Positions 55,468-64,000 of a stretch of DNA of 64,000 nt are shown piece after piece (position 1 is the stretch's first letter; each line of letters begins with the position of its first letter). Source of the stretch: Gilvimarinus sp. 2_MG-2023 (GTDB lineage Bacteria > Pseudomonadota > Gammaproteobacteria > Pseudomonadales > Cellvibrionaceae); assembly GCF_030547685.1 (NCBI RefSeq), contig NZ_JAUOQM010000047.1, forward strand, positions 1 through 64,000. The letters are read 5' to 3'. Under the pieces are notes generated by a model. That model did no database searches. It was not told where the DNA came from and saw nothing but the letters and a program-made list of their open reading frames with translations. The position numbers and the translations under genes were made by a program.

Positions 55468-56079
55468 CTAACGCTTCTCCTGCAAAAGCGTACCAAGCTG
55501 CTGCAGATAAGCGACTACCGCATCCATTTCCGTCACACCTTTAACCTGCTCTCCTGCCCCTTCGATATCTTCATCGGTATAGGGAACACCAACTTTGCGC
55601 AAACCGCGCATTTTGGCCTCGGTGAGTTTGCCATCCAAGGTCTGATCATAGAGCCATGGAAAGGAAGGCATATTGGATTCGGGCACAACAATCCGTGGAT
55701 TAAACAAATGAACTTTGTGCCAGTCATCGGAGTAGCGTCCGCCTACACGTGCCAAATCTGGCCCGGTGCGCTTTGAACCCCATAAAAATGGATGTTCATA
55801 CACACTTTCACCGGCTACCGAATAGTGGCCGTAGCGCTCGACTTCCGCTCGCAGTGGACGCACCATTTGCGTATGACAGACATGGCAGCCTTCGCGTATG
55901 TAGATGTCGCGCCCTTCCAGTTCCAGTGGACCTAAGGGCTTTAATCCGGCGATCGGTTCGGTGGTTTCTTTTAAGAAAAATTGCGGGACAATTTCTACCA
56001 GGCCGCCAAAACTAATGGCGACAATCACCAACACGGTCATTAAACCGATGTTTTTTTCGACGATATCGTGACCTTTCAT
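55468..56079 (-). CDS. ccoO: cbb3 oxidase monohaem subunit CcoO
   Basis: CcoO (203 residues) has an N-terminal membrane anchor and one periplasmic cytochrome c domain with haem motif CHVCHTQM in [26 protein letters not shown]. The later SWP and NMPSFPWL regions place the distal methionine. GGGAGAAG lies before the ATG. It follows ccoN by 12 bp. Confidence 0.97.
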   Translation of the reverse strand: MKGHDIVEKNIGLMTVLVIVAISFGGLVEIVPQFFLKETTEPIAGLKPLGPLELEGRDIYIREGCHVCHTQMVRPLRAEVERYGHYSVAGESVYEHPFLWGSKRTGPDLARVGGRYSDDWHKVHLFNPRIVVPESNMPSFPWLYDQTLDGKLTEAKMRGLRKVGVPYTDEDIEGAGEQVKGVTEMDAVVAYLQQLGTLLQEKR

Positions 56080-56091
56080 GCGTCTTCTCCC

Positions 56092-57540
56092 TTATACCGT
56101 CTGTGGTTTAGCGTCGGCTTTGGCATCCACCGAGTCGGGTGTTTGCGCTGTGCGATAGGCGTTATAAGCCATCAGCACCATACCGGACAAGAAGAATACA
56201 CCACCCAAAAAGCGTACAAAATAACCTGGATAGCTGGCTTGAACTGCTTCGACAAAGCTGTAGGTCAAGGTGCCATCATCGTTAAAGGCACGCCACATCA
56301 AGCCTTGCATAATGCCATTGACCCACATGGAGGCGATGTACAATACAGTACCAATGGTCGCCAACCAAAAGTGGATATTGATCCACTTAACGCTGTACAT
56401 TTCTTTGCGACCAAACAAGATTGGCAGCAAGTGATAGATAGCGCCAATGGAAATCATCGCTACCCAGCCTAAAGCGCCGGCATGCACATGGCCGATGGTC
56501 CAATCGGTGTTGTGACTCAAAGCGTTAACAGTTTTGATCGACATCATCGGGCCTTCAAAGGTCGACATCCCGTAGAACGACAGTGAGACCACTAAAAAAC
56601 GCAGAGTCGGGTCGGTGCGCAGCTTATGCCAGGCGCCAGACAGTGTCATAATACCGTTGATCATACCGCCCCAAGACGGTGCCAACAGAATCAAAGACAT
56701 CACCATGCCTAAACTCTGAGCCCAATCTGGCAGCGCTGAGTAGTGCAAATGGTGCGCGCCGGCCCAGATATAAATAGAGATAAGCGCCCAGAAGTGGACA
56801 ATAGATAACTGATAAGAGTAAACCGGACGGTCGGCCTGCTTGGGTACAAAGTAGTACATCATGCCAAGGAAACCTGCGGTCAGAAAGAAACCCACGGCAT
56901 TGTGCCCATACCACCACTGCACCATAGCATCGGCGGCGCCGGCGTAGGCCGAATATGACTTCATCCAGGAAATAGGAATGGCGGCACTATTGACGATGTG
57001 CAGCACGGCCACGGTCAAAATAAAACCGCCATAAAACCAGTTGGCCACATAAATGTGTGAGGTTTTACGCTTGACAATCGTGCCAAAAAACACCAGCGCG
57101 TAGGACACCCAAACAATAGCGATCAATATATCGATAGGCCACTCGAGCTCAGCGTACTCTTTAGTGGTGGTATACCCTAGCGGTAGGGTAATAGCCGCCA
57201 ATACAATCACCAATTGCCAGCCCCAAAACGTAAAGGGCACTAACCACCCCCCCCACAGTTTTGCCTGACAGGTGCGCTGTACCACATAGTACGAAGTACC
57301 AAATAAGGCACAACCGCCAAAAGCAAATATAACGGCATTGGTATGTAATGGACGCAAGCGGCCAAAATGGGTATACGGCTGAAAAATGTCATTTAACTGG
57401 GGCCAAACTAGCTGGGCGGCAATCAGTACACCGACACCCATACCAACAATACCCCAAACAATGGTCATAATTGCGAACTGGCGAACGACTTTGTAGTCAT
57501 ACACCGGGTGATCTCCCGCCGCAACAAGGTTACTACTCAT
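56092..57540 (-). CDS. ccoN: cbb3-type cytochrome c oxidase catalytic subunit CcoN
   Basis: CcoN (482 residues, twelve helices) is the haem-copper subunit. It carries [20 protein letters not shown] with the low-spin haem ligand region, [36 protein letters not shown] with the CuB ligands and cross-linked Tyr region, [11 protein letters not shown], and [15 protein letters not shown] with the final haem ligands. It is a high-affinity oxidase for low oxygen. The ATG follows a GGAAGG. The FNR box and predicted promoter are 120 bp upstream, and genes ccoO, Q and P follow. Confidence 0.97.
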   Translation of the reverse strand: MSSNLVAAGDHPVYDYKVVRQFAIMTIVWGIVGMGVGVLIAAQLVWPQLNDIFQPYTHFGRLRPLHTNAVIFAFGGCALFGTSYYVVQRTCQAKLWGGWLVPFTFWGWQLVIVLAAITLPLGYTTTKEYAELEWPIDILIAIVWVSYALVFFGTIVKRKTSHIYVANWFYGGFILTVAVLHIVNSAAIPISWMKSYSAYAGAADAMVQWWYGHNAVGFFLTAGFLGMMYYFVPKQADRPVYSYQLSIVHFWALISIYIWAGAHHLHYSALPDWAQSLGMVMSLILLAPSWGGMINGIMTLSGAWHKLRTDPTLRFLVVSLSFYGMSTFEGPMMSIKTVNALSHNTDWTIGHVHAGALGWVAMISIGAIYHLLPILFGRKEMYSVKWINIHFWLATIGTVLYIASMWVNGIMQGLMWRAFNDDGTLTYSFVEAVQASYPGYFVRFLGGVFFLSGMVLMAYNAYRTAQTPDSVDAKADAKPQTV

Positions 57541-57620
57541 AGGACCTTCCCTACTCTCTTTGGCAAAACACAAATTGTATGAATATTGTTATTTGAAGTG
57601 GCGCACAGAGCGCTACCCGC

Positions 57621-57647
57621 CCTAGGTGCGATTATCCAACACCTAGG
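57621..57647. promoter_or_regulatory. Inverted repeat around the predicted ccoN -10 element
   Basis: CCTAGGTG and CACCTAGG are 8-bp arms separated by 11 bp. The 11 bp include GATAAT on the minus strand, a good -10 element. The arms would flank RNA polymerase, resembling an operator, though no regulator for this sequence is known to me. Confidence 0.55.
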
Positions 57648-57658
57648 ACTGATAAGAT

Positions 57659-57672
57659 TTGATTTTCATCAA
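57659..57672 (-). promoter_or_regulatory. FNR/Anr box upstream of ccoN
   Basis: The 14 bases are exactly TTGAT-N4-ATCAA, the FNR/Anr consensus. With a predicted start near 57624 the site centre is at about -41.5, the activator position of class II FNR promoters. Oxygen-limited induction of ccoNOQP is therefore likely. Confidence 0.85.
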
Positions 57673-57765
57673 CTATAGTACAGTCACCAGCATTACGACA
57701 TCAGCGCCCTAGCGAGCGGAGAAAATCTGGCAGTTGATAACACCCTAAACAAGTTAGGGCAATCG

Positions 57766-58986
57766 TTACAGCAGTTTGCGGCCTTTGTTGGCGGCAATTC
57801 GCATACGCAGAGCGTTCAGCTTGATAAAGCCTTCGGCATCTTTTTGATCGTAAGCGCCGGCATCGTCTTCGAATGTGGCGACTTTTTCATCGAATAAGCT
57901 GTCTTCTGAGCGACGACCCACAACGTGAATACCGCCTTTATACAGCTTTAAGCGCACATCGCCATTGACATGCTCTTGAGACTCATCAATCACAGTTTGC
58001 AGCATTTTGCGTTCAGGACTCCACCAGTAACCGTTGTAAACCAACTCGGCATACTTGGGCATCAAACTGTCTTTTAGGTGAGCGACTTCACGATCCAGAG
58101 TAATGGACTCAATGGCGCGGTGTGCTTTCATAATAATGCTGCCGCCGGGGGTTTCGTAGCAACCGCGAGACTTCATACCCACATAGCGGTTTTCTACAAT
58201 ATCCAGACGACCGATGCCGTTATCGCCACCTAATTGATTGAGTTTGGCCAACACTTGTGCGGGGCTTAGGCGCTCACCATCGATGGCGACAATATCGCCC
58301 TTGTCAAAGGTAAGATCAATATAAGTCGGCTTATCAGGTGCAGCTTCAGGAGAAACACTCCAGCGCCACATCTCTTCTTCCGCTTCGGCCCAAGGCTCCT
58401 CCAACACACCGCCTTCGTAAGAAATGTGCAGCAGGTTGGCATCCATCGAATAGGGTGATTTTTTCTTACCAGAAGAGAAATCCACCGGAATATTGTGCTC
58501 TTCACAATAAGCCATCAGGGTTTCACGCGAGGTTAAATCCCATTCGCGCCAAGGGGCAATCACCTGAATACCCGGTTTTAAGGCATAGGCACCCAACTCA
58601 AAACGCACCTGATCATTACCTTTACCGGTTGCGCCGTGGGATATTGCATCAGCTCCCGTTTCGTTGGCAATCTCGATCAGGCGCTTAGAGATCAGCGGGC
58701 GAGCAATGGATGTACCCAGTAAGTACTCGCCTTCGTAGATGGCGTTAGCGCGGAACATGGGGAAGACAAAATCGCGGACAAACTCTTCGCGCAGATCGTC
58801 GATATAAATTTCTTTAACACCCAAGGCTTCGGCCTTAGCGCGGGCGGGCTCTACTTCCTCACCCTGACCAATATCGGCAGTAAATGTCACCACTTCACAG
58901 TTGTAAGTTTCCTGCAGCCATTTAACGATCACCGAGGTATCCAGACCACCGGAATAGGCCAGTACAACTTTGTTGATGGATGACAT
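57766..58986 (-). CDS. argG: Argininosuccinate synthase
   Basis: ArgG joins citrulline and aspartate in arginine biosynthesis. The 406-residue protein starts [24 protein letters not shown] with the ATP pyrophosphatase motif SGGLDTS. It has the [26 protein letters not shown] and [13 protein letters not shown] blocks of the short form of the enzyme. An AGGAGCAG lies before the ATG. The 5' region (58987-59248, about 260 bp) shows no recognisable ArgR site by eye. Confidence 0.97.
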   Translation of the reverse strand: MSSINKVVLAYSGGLDTSVIVKWLQETYNCEVVTFTADIGQGEEVEPARAKAEALGVKEIYIDDLREEFVRDFVFPMFRANAIYEGEYLLGTSIARPLISKRLIEIANETGADAISHGATGKGNDQVRFELGAYALKPGIQVIAPWREWDLTSRETLMAYCEEHNIPVDFSSGKKKSPYSMDANLLHISYEGGVLEEPWAEAEEEMWRWSVSPEAAPDKPTYIDLTFDKGDIVAIDGERLSPAQVLAKLNQLGGDNGIGRLDIVENRYVGMKSRGCYETPGGSIIMKAHRAIESITLDREVAHLKDSLMPKYAELVYNGYWWSPERKMLQTVIDESQEHVNGDVRLKLYKGGIHVVGRRSEDSLFDEKVATFEDDAGAYDQKDAEGFIKLNALRMRIAANKGRKLL

Positions 58987-59248
58987 ACTCTGCTCCTAAT
59001 TGATAAGAATTCTTTTTCGCGCCCGGGCACCCAATCACAATTACTTTACTATGGGCAATGGGTAGGCGTTCCATAAGCGCGGGGAATTGTACAGCCAAAC
59101 GCGCACAATTCCCACCGTAACGTCACCAAATTACACACTTAACTCTGGCTTAACATTAGCCGCTTCGCTCTGTGGATAACCCGAGCAGCCCCTATGCATT
59201 ATCGAGTAAGGACTAGCCTACCTAAAATACACCGACCGCTTACCGCAT

Positions 59249-60700
59249 TTATACCTGACCGCCAGCCTCAAGCAGCCGCTGCTGGGCCCAGCTCGACAAT
59301 TCGGCCAGTAATGGTTTGAATCGTTCATCTTGCGCTGCCAACCGAGTCAGCTCGGCCTCGAAATCGGCCTGAACAATGCCGGCACCCGCCGCGGGGTCGG
59401 TTAAGCGCAGCAGACAAAACTGACGCCAACGCTGAGCCTCGTCGGCAGACAAGGAGTCGGGGAAATTGCGCGCGCGGTAGCGCCAAAAAAGCTCGGGCAA
59501 GCGTTTATCGTGAAAATCAAACTGGCCGCTGGCCATGCTGGCGCTGTCGCCAGCGCGAATTTTACGGGCCAGCGCCCGATCGTGATCATCCAAAAAACCG
59601 TCGTAAAGCATGGCGTCTACATCAGTGCGAGGGGTAAATTCACTCAGCTGATATAGCTCAGCCAATTTGGCGCGCAGCGCCGTCATCTCCACCAAGCTCA
59701 AACTACAAAGCTGTTGCCAGTGGCGCTCACACTCGGCCCGATCTAGCCCCAAACGTTGCTCAGTGGCCTCATCCAGCATGGCAACCGGCAACACCATAGG
59801 CGATTTATTGAGATGAATCTCTTTCAGCGCTAAACGCTCTTGCCCCTGGGGCAGATCGGCCGTGGCGACAAACAAGCGCTCGACCAACACTGACGCGGGC
59901 TCGTTTAACAGCGTCCGCGGCGACTGACTCAGGTTAAACGCAATCACGCTGTTTTTGTTTTTAGGATGGTAAGCCAGCGGAACCATTAGGGCGCAGTTGC
60001 CCTGCTCTGAGGAAAACATGGAGGAAATATGCAGCACGGGCTTGAGCGCATCGATATCCAACTGCCGGGAAACAAACTGTTTATTGCGCAGCTTATAGGC
60101 AAACTCAAACAACTTGGGCTGGCGCTGCTTGATCAAGCGCGCCAAAGCAATAGTCGCGTAGACATCACTCAGCGCATCGTGGGCAGCGCCGTGCTCTAGC
60201 CCATTGGCTGCGGTGAGTGCCTCGAGCTTAAAACAGGGTTTACCATCATCGTAGTTGGGCCACTCAATCCCCTCTGGTCGCAGGGCGCGGGTCATACGAA
60301 CGACATCAATAATGTCCCAGCGGGAATTACCCGACTTCCACTCGCGCTCATAGGGATCGTAAAAATTGCGGTAAAAACTGAAACGGGTCACTTCATCATC
60401 GAAGCGAATGGAATTGTACCCTACACCGCATGTACCGGGAGCTGAGAGCTCCTGATGAATACGAGCGACGAAATCACGCTCACTCAACCCCTCTTGCTGC
60501 GCCTTGAAAGGCGACAACCCTGTCACCAAACAAGCCATTGGCTTGGGCAACAGATCTTCTGGCGGGCGGCAGTAAACCATTAGCGGCTCACCAATGGGAT
60601 TGAGTTGCGCATCCGTTCGAACCCCGGCGAATTGACTGGGACGGTCAACCGCCGGAACCTCTCCCCAGGTTTCATAATCGTGCCAATAAAAAGTTTGCAC
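59249..60700 (-). CDS. sbcB: Exodeoxyribonuclease I
   Basis: ExoI degrades single-stranded DNA 3' to 5' in recombination and repair. The DnaQ-like DEDD exonuclease domain opens with FYWHDYETWG, continues with GYNSIRFDDEVTRFSFYRNFYDPY and GAAHDALSDVYAT. The second half is the SH3-like and helical C-terminal region (RKIRAGDSASMASGQF, DKRLPELFWRYRARNFP). I use the GTG at 60700 (483 residues), which places AAGGA at a normal distance. The GTG at 60709 is the longer alternative. Confidence 0.95.
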   Translation of the reverse strand: MQTFYWHDYETWGEVPAVDRPSQFAGVRTDAQLNPIGEPLMVYCRPPEDLLPKPMACLVTGLSPFKAQQEGLSERDFVARIHQELSAPGTCGVGYNSIRFDDEVTRFSFYRNFYDPYEREWKSGNSRWDIIDVVRMTRALRPEGIEWPNYDDGKPCFKLEALTAANGLEHGAAHDALSDVYATIALARLIKQRQPKLFEFAYKLRNKQFVSRQLDIDALKPVLHISSMFSSEQGNCALMVPLAYHPKNKNSVIAFNLSQSPRTLLNEPASVLVERLFVATADLPQGQERLALKEIHLNKSPMVLPVAMLDEATEQRLGLDRAECERHWQQLCSLSLVEMTALRAKLAELYQLSEFTPRTDVDAMLYDGFLDDHDRALARKIRAGDSASMASGQFDFHDKRLPELFWRYRARNFPDSLSADEAQRWRQFCLLRLTDPAAGAGIVQADFEAELTRLAAQDERFKPLLAELSSWAQQRLLEAGGQV

Positions 60701-60793
60701 TGCCCGCACATCCTTTGTTGGTAAACATACGTATTACTGTACCATCTCTAGCACCTTGGCATATACTGGCGGGCGAACTGAATGGGGGGAGTA

Positions 60794-61423
60794 ATGAGCA
60801 AACTAGACCATCTATTTGAGAAAAACGCCGAGTGGGCCGAGAATATTAAGGCCGAGGACCCGGATTTTTTTACTAAGCTGTCCGAACAACAAACACCGGA
60901 GTACCTTTGGATTGGCTGCTCAGACAGCCGGGTACCCGCCAACCAAATTGTCGGCCTGTTACCGGGCGATGTCTTTGTGCACCGCAATATCGCCAACTTA
61001 GTGATTCACACCGACTTAAGCTGCCTGTCGGTCATGCAGTTCGCGGTGGAGGTGCTCAAGGTGAAACACATTATGGTTACCGGTCACTATGGTTGTGGCG
61101 GCGTGAAAGCGGCAATGGATAATCAGCAAGTTGGCATTGTCGACTATTGGATTCGCAACATCCGCGATGTGTACTACAACAACCAAGAAGAACTGGAGCA
61201 CATTGACGACGAAGAACAGCGCCTAGAGCGCTTAGTCGAGCTGAATGTTATGCAACAGGTGGCCAATGTATCGCACAACAATATCGTGCAAAATGCTTGG
61301 CTACGAGGACAAGAGTTAACCATTCATGGTTGGTGTTATAGCATCAAGGACGGCATTATCCGCAACCTGATGGAGCCTATCGATAGCCCTGATGACATCA
61401 GTGAGCGCTACCGCCTCACCTAA
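60794..61423 (+). CDS. can: Beta-carbonic anhydrase
   Basis: The 209-residue enzyme hydrates carbon dioxide with a zinc in the cytosol. Zinc ligands lie in WIGCSDSRVPANQ (Cys and Asp) and VTGHYGCGGVKAA (His, Cys), and the second-shell Asp-Arg of CSDSR is intact. The C-terminal LTIHGWCYSIKDGII is typical for the class. The ATG has a GGGGGAG upstream. The four-residue longer reading is unlikely. It is divergent from sbcB. Confidence 0.96.
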   Translation: MSKLDHLFEKNAEWAENIKAEDPDFFTKLSEQQTPEYLWIGCSDSRVPANQIVGLLPGDVFVHRNIANLVIHTDLSCLSVMQFAVEVLKVKHIMVTGHYGCGGVKAAMDNQQVGIVDYWIRNIRDVYYNNQEELEHIDDEEQRLERLVELNVMQQVANVSHNNIVQNAWLRGQELTIHGWCYSIKDGIIRNLMEPIDSPDDISERYRLT

Positions 61424-61471
61424 ATAACCTTAGAATGTGCCGGCCCGCTACGGGGCCAGCATATTTAACCT

Positions 61472-62200
61472 TCAGAGCTTTTCGCAGGCACGCCGGTACA
61501 GTTCCATATCTTCCGCATTCGCATCCAGCAGCTGCCGATACAATTTTGCACCGATCTCTGACTTAATTTGGGCCAATCGCTCGTCCAGCGACTCATCAAG
61601 GTTGCGAGAGACGTTTTTGCGAACGGCTTTTAGCTGCATGGCAAATCCTTCAGTTCGCAACCACGACTCAAGCTTTTCCATCGACTCATCAAAGCGGTCC
61701 ACCACACCCACAAAAGGCAGCTCCGCTAAAGCCTTGTGAGCACGCACCTGTTCATCCCCCTCTATGGGGTGATAATTCAAACACAAACGGTGGGCGTGAA
61801 AGTCGCGGCACAAGCGGTCACGAACGAGCGCAAGGCGGCATTCAATATAGCCGGCCAAGGAAGTATTGCGAGCCAAAACAGCACCAAAATTATCCGTACC
61901 CTGCTTGCGCTCAAAAGTATAAATAGAGGCAATACGATCCACCGGGTGGCGAATAAAGAGCACAGGTAAACACTGTACACCTTCGATTTTGGGCACGGGA
62001 AGATGCGCTGTATGCGATGAAAACACAATGGCATTTTTTTCCCGCGTCACCCAATCGGCGACCTGGGCTCGGTTCGACTCTATCGCTCCGGGAAACTCTT
62101 GCGTTACCCACTGCTTTTTGCTGATATTCTTTTTAAATTCAGAATCCAGCGACGTGCCGGCATTTTTAAAAAAATGGTAATGAAATATAACTTTTCGCAT
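61472..62200 (-). CDS. Sulfotransferase-like protein
   Basis: The 242-residue protein starts MRKVIFHYHFFKNAGTSLDSEFKK, where HFFKNAGTSL resembles the PAPS 5'-phosphate loop of HS2ST-type sulfotransferases, followed by LPVLFIRHPVDRIASIYTFERKQ, the 3'-phosphate binding motif (RxPxxRxxS). Such enzymes move sulfate from PAPS to carbohydrate or other acceptors. The acceptor here is unknown, with no glycan cluster nearby. AAGGAA precedes the ATG. It is monocistronic. Confidence 0.75.
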   Translation of the reverse strand: MRKVIFHYHFFKNAGTSLDSEFKKNISKKQWVTQEFPGAIESNRAQVADWVTREKNAIVFSSHTAHLPVPKIEGVQCLPVLFIRHPVDRIASIYTFERKQGTDNFGAVLARNTSLAGYIECRLALVRDRLCRDFHAHRLCLNYHPIEGDEQVRAHKALAELPFVGVVDRFDESMEKLESWLRTEGFAMQLKAVRKNVSRNLDESLDERLAQIKSEIGAKLYRQLLDANAEDMELYRRACEKL

Positions 62201-62339
62201 TCGTTTCCTTAAAAACTGTACATAACAGTACAACAGTCCACCGAGAAATAAGTGGAGCTGAATGTACTGAATTAATGCGTCTCAAGCTGTAACAAATTGT
62301 ATTCTAGCTGGCCGACTCAGCTACTGAAACAATACAGCG

Positions 62340-62690
62340 TTAATCTGAACCGGGCATGAACAAAGCACTGGTTTTAGCCGCCATAATAAAATCGTTTTTA
62401 TGTAGACCACGAATTTTATGACTCCACCAGTAAATCGTCACCTTACCCCACTCGGTTATCAGTACCGGGTGATGGTCAAACGAATCGGCCAACTCCCCTA
62501 CTTGCTGAGTAAAGGCCAGCGCTTGAGCAAAGTTGGCGAATGAAAACTCACGCATCAACTGAGCTATACCGCCCGGCTCAATAACTTGCCACCCAGGCAC
62601 TTCCGCCATGAGTGCGCTAATTTGTGCAGCATTCAATTTAGGCGCATCGGCTCGACACGCCTCACAGGATTGCTCTCGTAGTTGTGTCAT
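62340..62690 (-). CDS. phhB: Pterin-4a-carbinolamine dehydratase
   Basis: The 116-residue protein belongs to the PCD/DCoH family: [51 protein letters not shown] with the catalytic HH and the later His. It recycles the pterin cofactor of aromatic amino acid hydroxylases. No phenylalanine hydroxylase gene (phhA) is adjacent. A standalone role in pterin metabolism is possible. Confidence 0.93.
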   Translation of the reverse strand: MTQLREQSCEACRADAPKLNAAQISALMAEVPGWQVIEPGGIAQLMREFSFANFAQALAFTQQVGELADSFDHHPVLITEWGKVTIYWWSHKIRGLHKNDFIMAAKTSALFMPGSD

Positions 62691-62741
62691 AGTTCACCTC
62701 CGGGTAAGCGTGAGGTGTTATTTAACACCGTTAAATCGCTG

Positions 62742-64000
62742 TTAAGCGACTGTTACCACGCCCTCTTCAATTTTGGCCCGCCAAATCTCGGGGCCGGTTT
62801 TATGCACGGACTCGCCTTTGCTATCTACAGCGACGGTCACAGGCATGTCTTTCACATCAAACTCGTAAATGGCTTCCATCCCCAACTCCGGGAAACCCAG
62901 CACTTTCGCGGATTTAATCGCTTGAGCGACCAAGTAAGCCGCACCGCCCACAGCCATCAAGTAAACCGACTGATTGTCTCGTATCGCTTCAATAGCGATA
63001 GGGCCGCGCTCGGCTTTACCAATCATTCCCAGCAGGCCGGTTTCTTCCAGCATAGTGCGGGTGAATTTATCCATGCGGGTTGCTGTGGTCGGCCCTGCAG
63101 GCCCCACCACTTCATCGCGCACCGGGTCTACCGGGCCCACGTAATAGATAAAGCGGCCGGTCATATCGACTGGGAGCTCTTCGCCCTTGGCCAATAAATC
63201 GATCATTTTTTTGTGGGCGGCATCGCGACCGGTCAACATTTTGCCTGACAATAGTATCGTATCTCCGGGTTGCCACTCTTTGACGTCGTCGGCAGTTACG
63301 CTATCGAGGTTCACCCGACGCACGGTATCCGATACTTCCCAGCTAATCTCCGGCCAATCTTCCAGCGAAGGGGGCGTTTGTAGCGCAGGGCCTTGACCGG
63401 TCAAGGTGAAATGAGCGTGACGAGTCGCGGCGCAGTTAGGAATAATCGCCACAGCTTTGTTGGCCGCGTGGGTAGGATAATCCTTAACCTTAACATCCAG
63501 CACCGTGGTTAAACCGCCCAAACCCTGAGCCCCGATCCCTAAGCGATTCACCTTATCGAACAGTTCCAAGCGCAACTCTTCGCTGCGATTATCCGCGCCT
63601 TTTTGCTGCAGGTCTTGAATATCGACAGGTTCCAGCAGCGCCTCTTTAGCCAGCAACATAGCCTTTTCTGCCGTGCCGCCAATACCAATACCCAGCATAC
63701 CGGGTGGGCACCAGCCCGCTCCCATTTTAGGCACCATCTCCAGCACCCAATCCACGACCGAATCCGACGGGTTGAGCATGGCAAACTTGGTTTTCGCCTC
63801 ACTACCGCCGCCTTTCGCAGCCACATGCACATCCACCTCACTGCCGGGCACGATGTTGTAGTGAATGACCGCAGGGGTGTTATCGCCGGTGTTTTTGCGG
63901 GCTCCATCGGGGTCTTCCAAAATGGATGCGCGCAGTACGTTATCTGGATTGTTGTAGGCGCGGCGTACACCCTCGTTGACCATATCGGTCAAGCTCTGGG
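62742..64000 (-). CDS. fumA: Class I fumarate hydratase, 3' part (cut at window edge)
   Basis: Only the C-terminal part (about 419 residues) is visible because the gene runs off the right edge. It is a class I, 4Fe-4S fumarase. Cluster and active-site stretches are AGWCPPGMLGIGIGGTAEKAM and IPNCAATRHAHF. GRDAAHKKMIDLL, YYVGPVDPV and GPAGPTTATRMDKFT are strong family motifs. Tartrate dehydratase is a related alternative, but the full-length single-chain form favours fumarase. Confidence 0.93.
   Translation of the reverse strand, partial: QSLTDMVNEGVRRAYNNPDNVLRASILEDPDGARKNTGDNTPAVIHYNIVPGSEVDVHVAAKGGGSEAKTKFAMLNPSDSVVDWVLEMVPKMGAGWCPPGMLGIGIGGTAEKAMLLAKEALLEPVDIQDLQQKGADNRSEELRLELFDKVNRLGIGAQGLGGLTTVLDVKVKDYPTHAANKAVAIIPNCAATRHAHFTLTGQGPALQTPPSLEDWPEISWEVSDTVRRVNLDSVTADDVKEWQPGDTILLSGKMLTGRDAAHKKMIDLLAKGEELPVDMTGRFIYYVGPVDPVRDEVVGPAGPTTATRMDKFTRTMLEETGLLGMIGKAERGPIAIEAIRDNQSVYLMAVGGAAYLVAQAIKSAKVLGFPELGMEAIYEFDVKDMPVTVAVDSKGESVHKTGPEIWRAKIEEGVVTVA

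Overview
The window is an ordinary, densely coded stretch of a gammaproteobacterial chromosome. Three blocks, Hda / DUF2066 / purMN / DUF3108, metG followed by rnfABCDGE, and ccoNOQP-GHIS, together with many periplasmic and outer-membrane proteins, suggest a marine, Cellvibrionales-like relative (Saccharophagus / Teredinibacter / Simiduia type). That placement is inferred from gene order and protein character, not from a search. I see no phage, insertion sequence, CRISPR array, rRNA or tRNA gene.

Layout. 1-70: a 7-bp tandem repeat cut by the window edge. 79-1946: hda with its translationally coupled DUF2066 partner. 2081-3111: a near-perfect Fur box in front of a 74-codon sigma-region-2-like ORF that overlaps a leucine-carboxyl-methyltransferase-like gene. 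3338-6402: purMN, DUF3108, an FKBP/SlyD isomerase and a terminator. 6638-9723: a secreted CARDB protein of unknown role, two small cysteine-motif proteins and an EamA exporter. 9742-21818: one long minus-strand cobalamin regulon led by a B12 riboswitch: btuB, cobO, cobQ, btuC, btuD, cobU, cobT, cobC, cobS, cbiB, cobD, btuF. It imports corrinoids, adenosylates them, attaches the aminopropanol arm and assembles the nucleotide loop. No corrin-ring synthesis genes are present, so salvage or late assembly is the visible function.

21957-29340 (minus): a secreted metallophosphoesterase with a CBM9-like tail, an orphan MSHA-type pilin, a Gfo/Idh/MocA dehydrogenase, a ZIP metal transporter, a BetT-like BCCT transporter and a porin. 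29705-36025: aroA, dcd, a lipoprotein, apbC/mrp and metG. 36215-42398: the complete rnfABCDGE operon, with RnfC carrying a roughly 400-residue repetitive coiled-coil tail. 42549-46861: an MscS channel, then a Cpx envelope-stress module (cpxRA with a perfect Cpx box, convergent cpxP with a near-match box) and a DUF2799 lipoprotein.

46920-57672 (minus): an Omp85-like outer-membrane protein, then a cbb3 oxidase assembly and structural region (TauE/SafE-like protein, ccoS, I, H, G, P, Q, O, N) under a canonical FNR/Anr site whose predicted -10 lies inside an unexplained inverted repeat. 57766-64000: argG, sbcB, a beta-carbonic anhydrase, a sulfotransferase-like protein, phhB and a class I fumarase cut by the right edge.

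Many starts were moved to internal ATG or GTG codons on the basis of ribosome binding sites and stop/start overlaps. Several genes start with TTG or GTG (btuB, the ZIP gene, ccoG, ccoS, cobC, sbcB).
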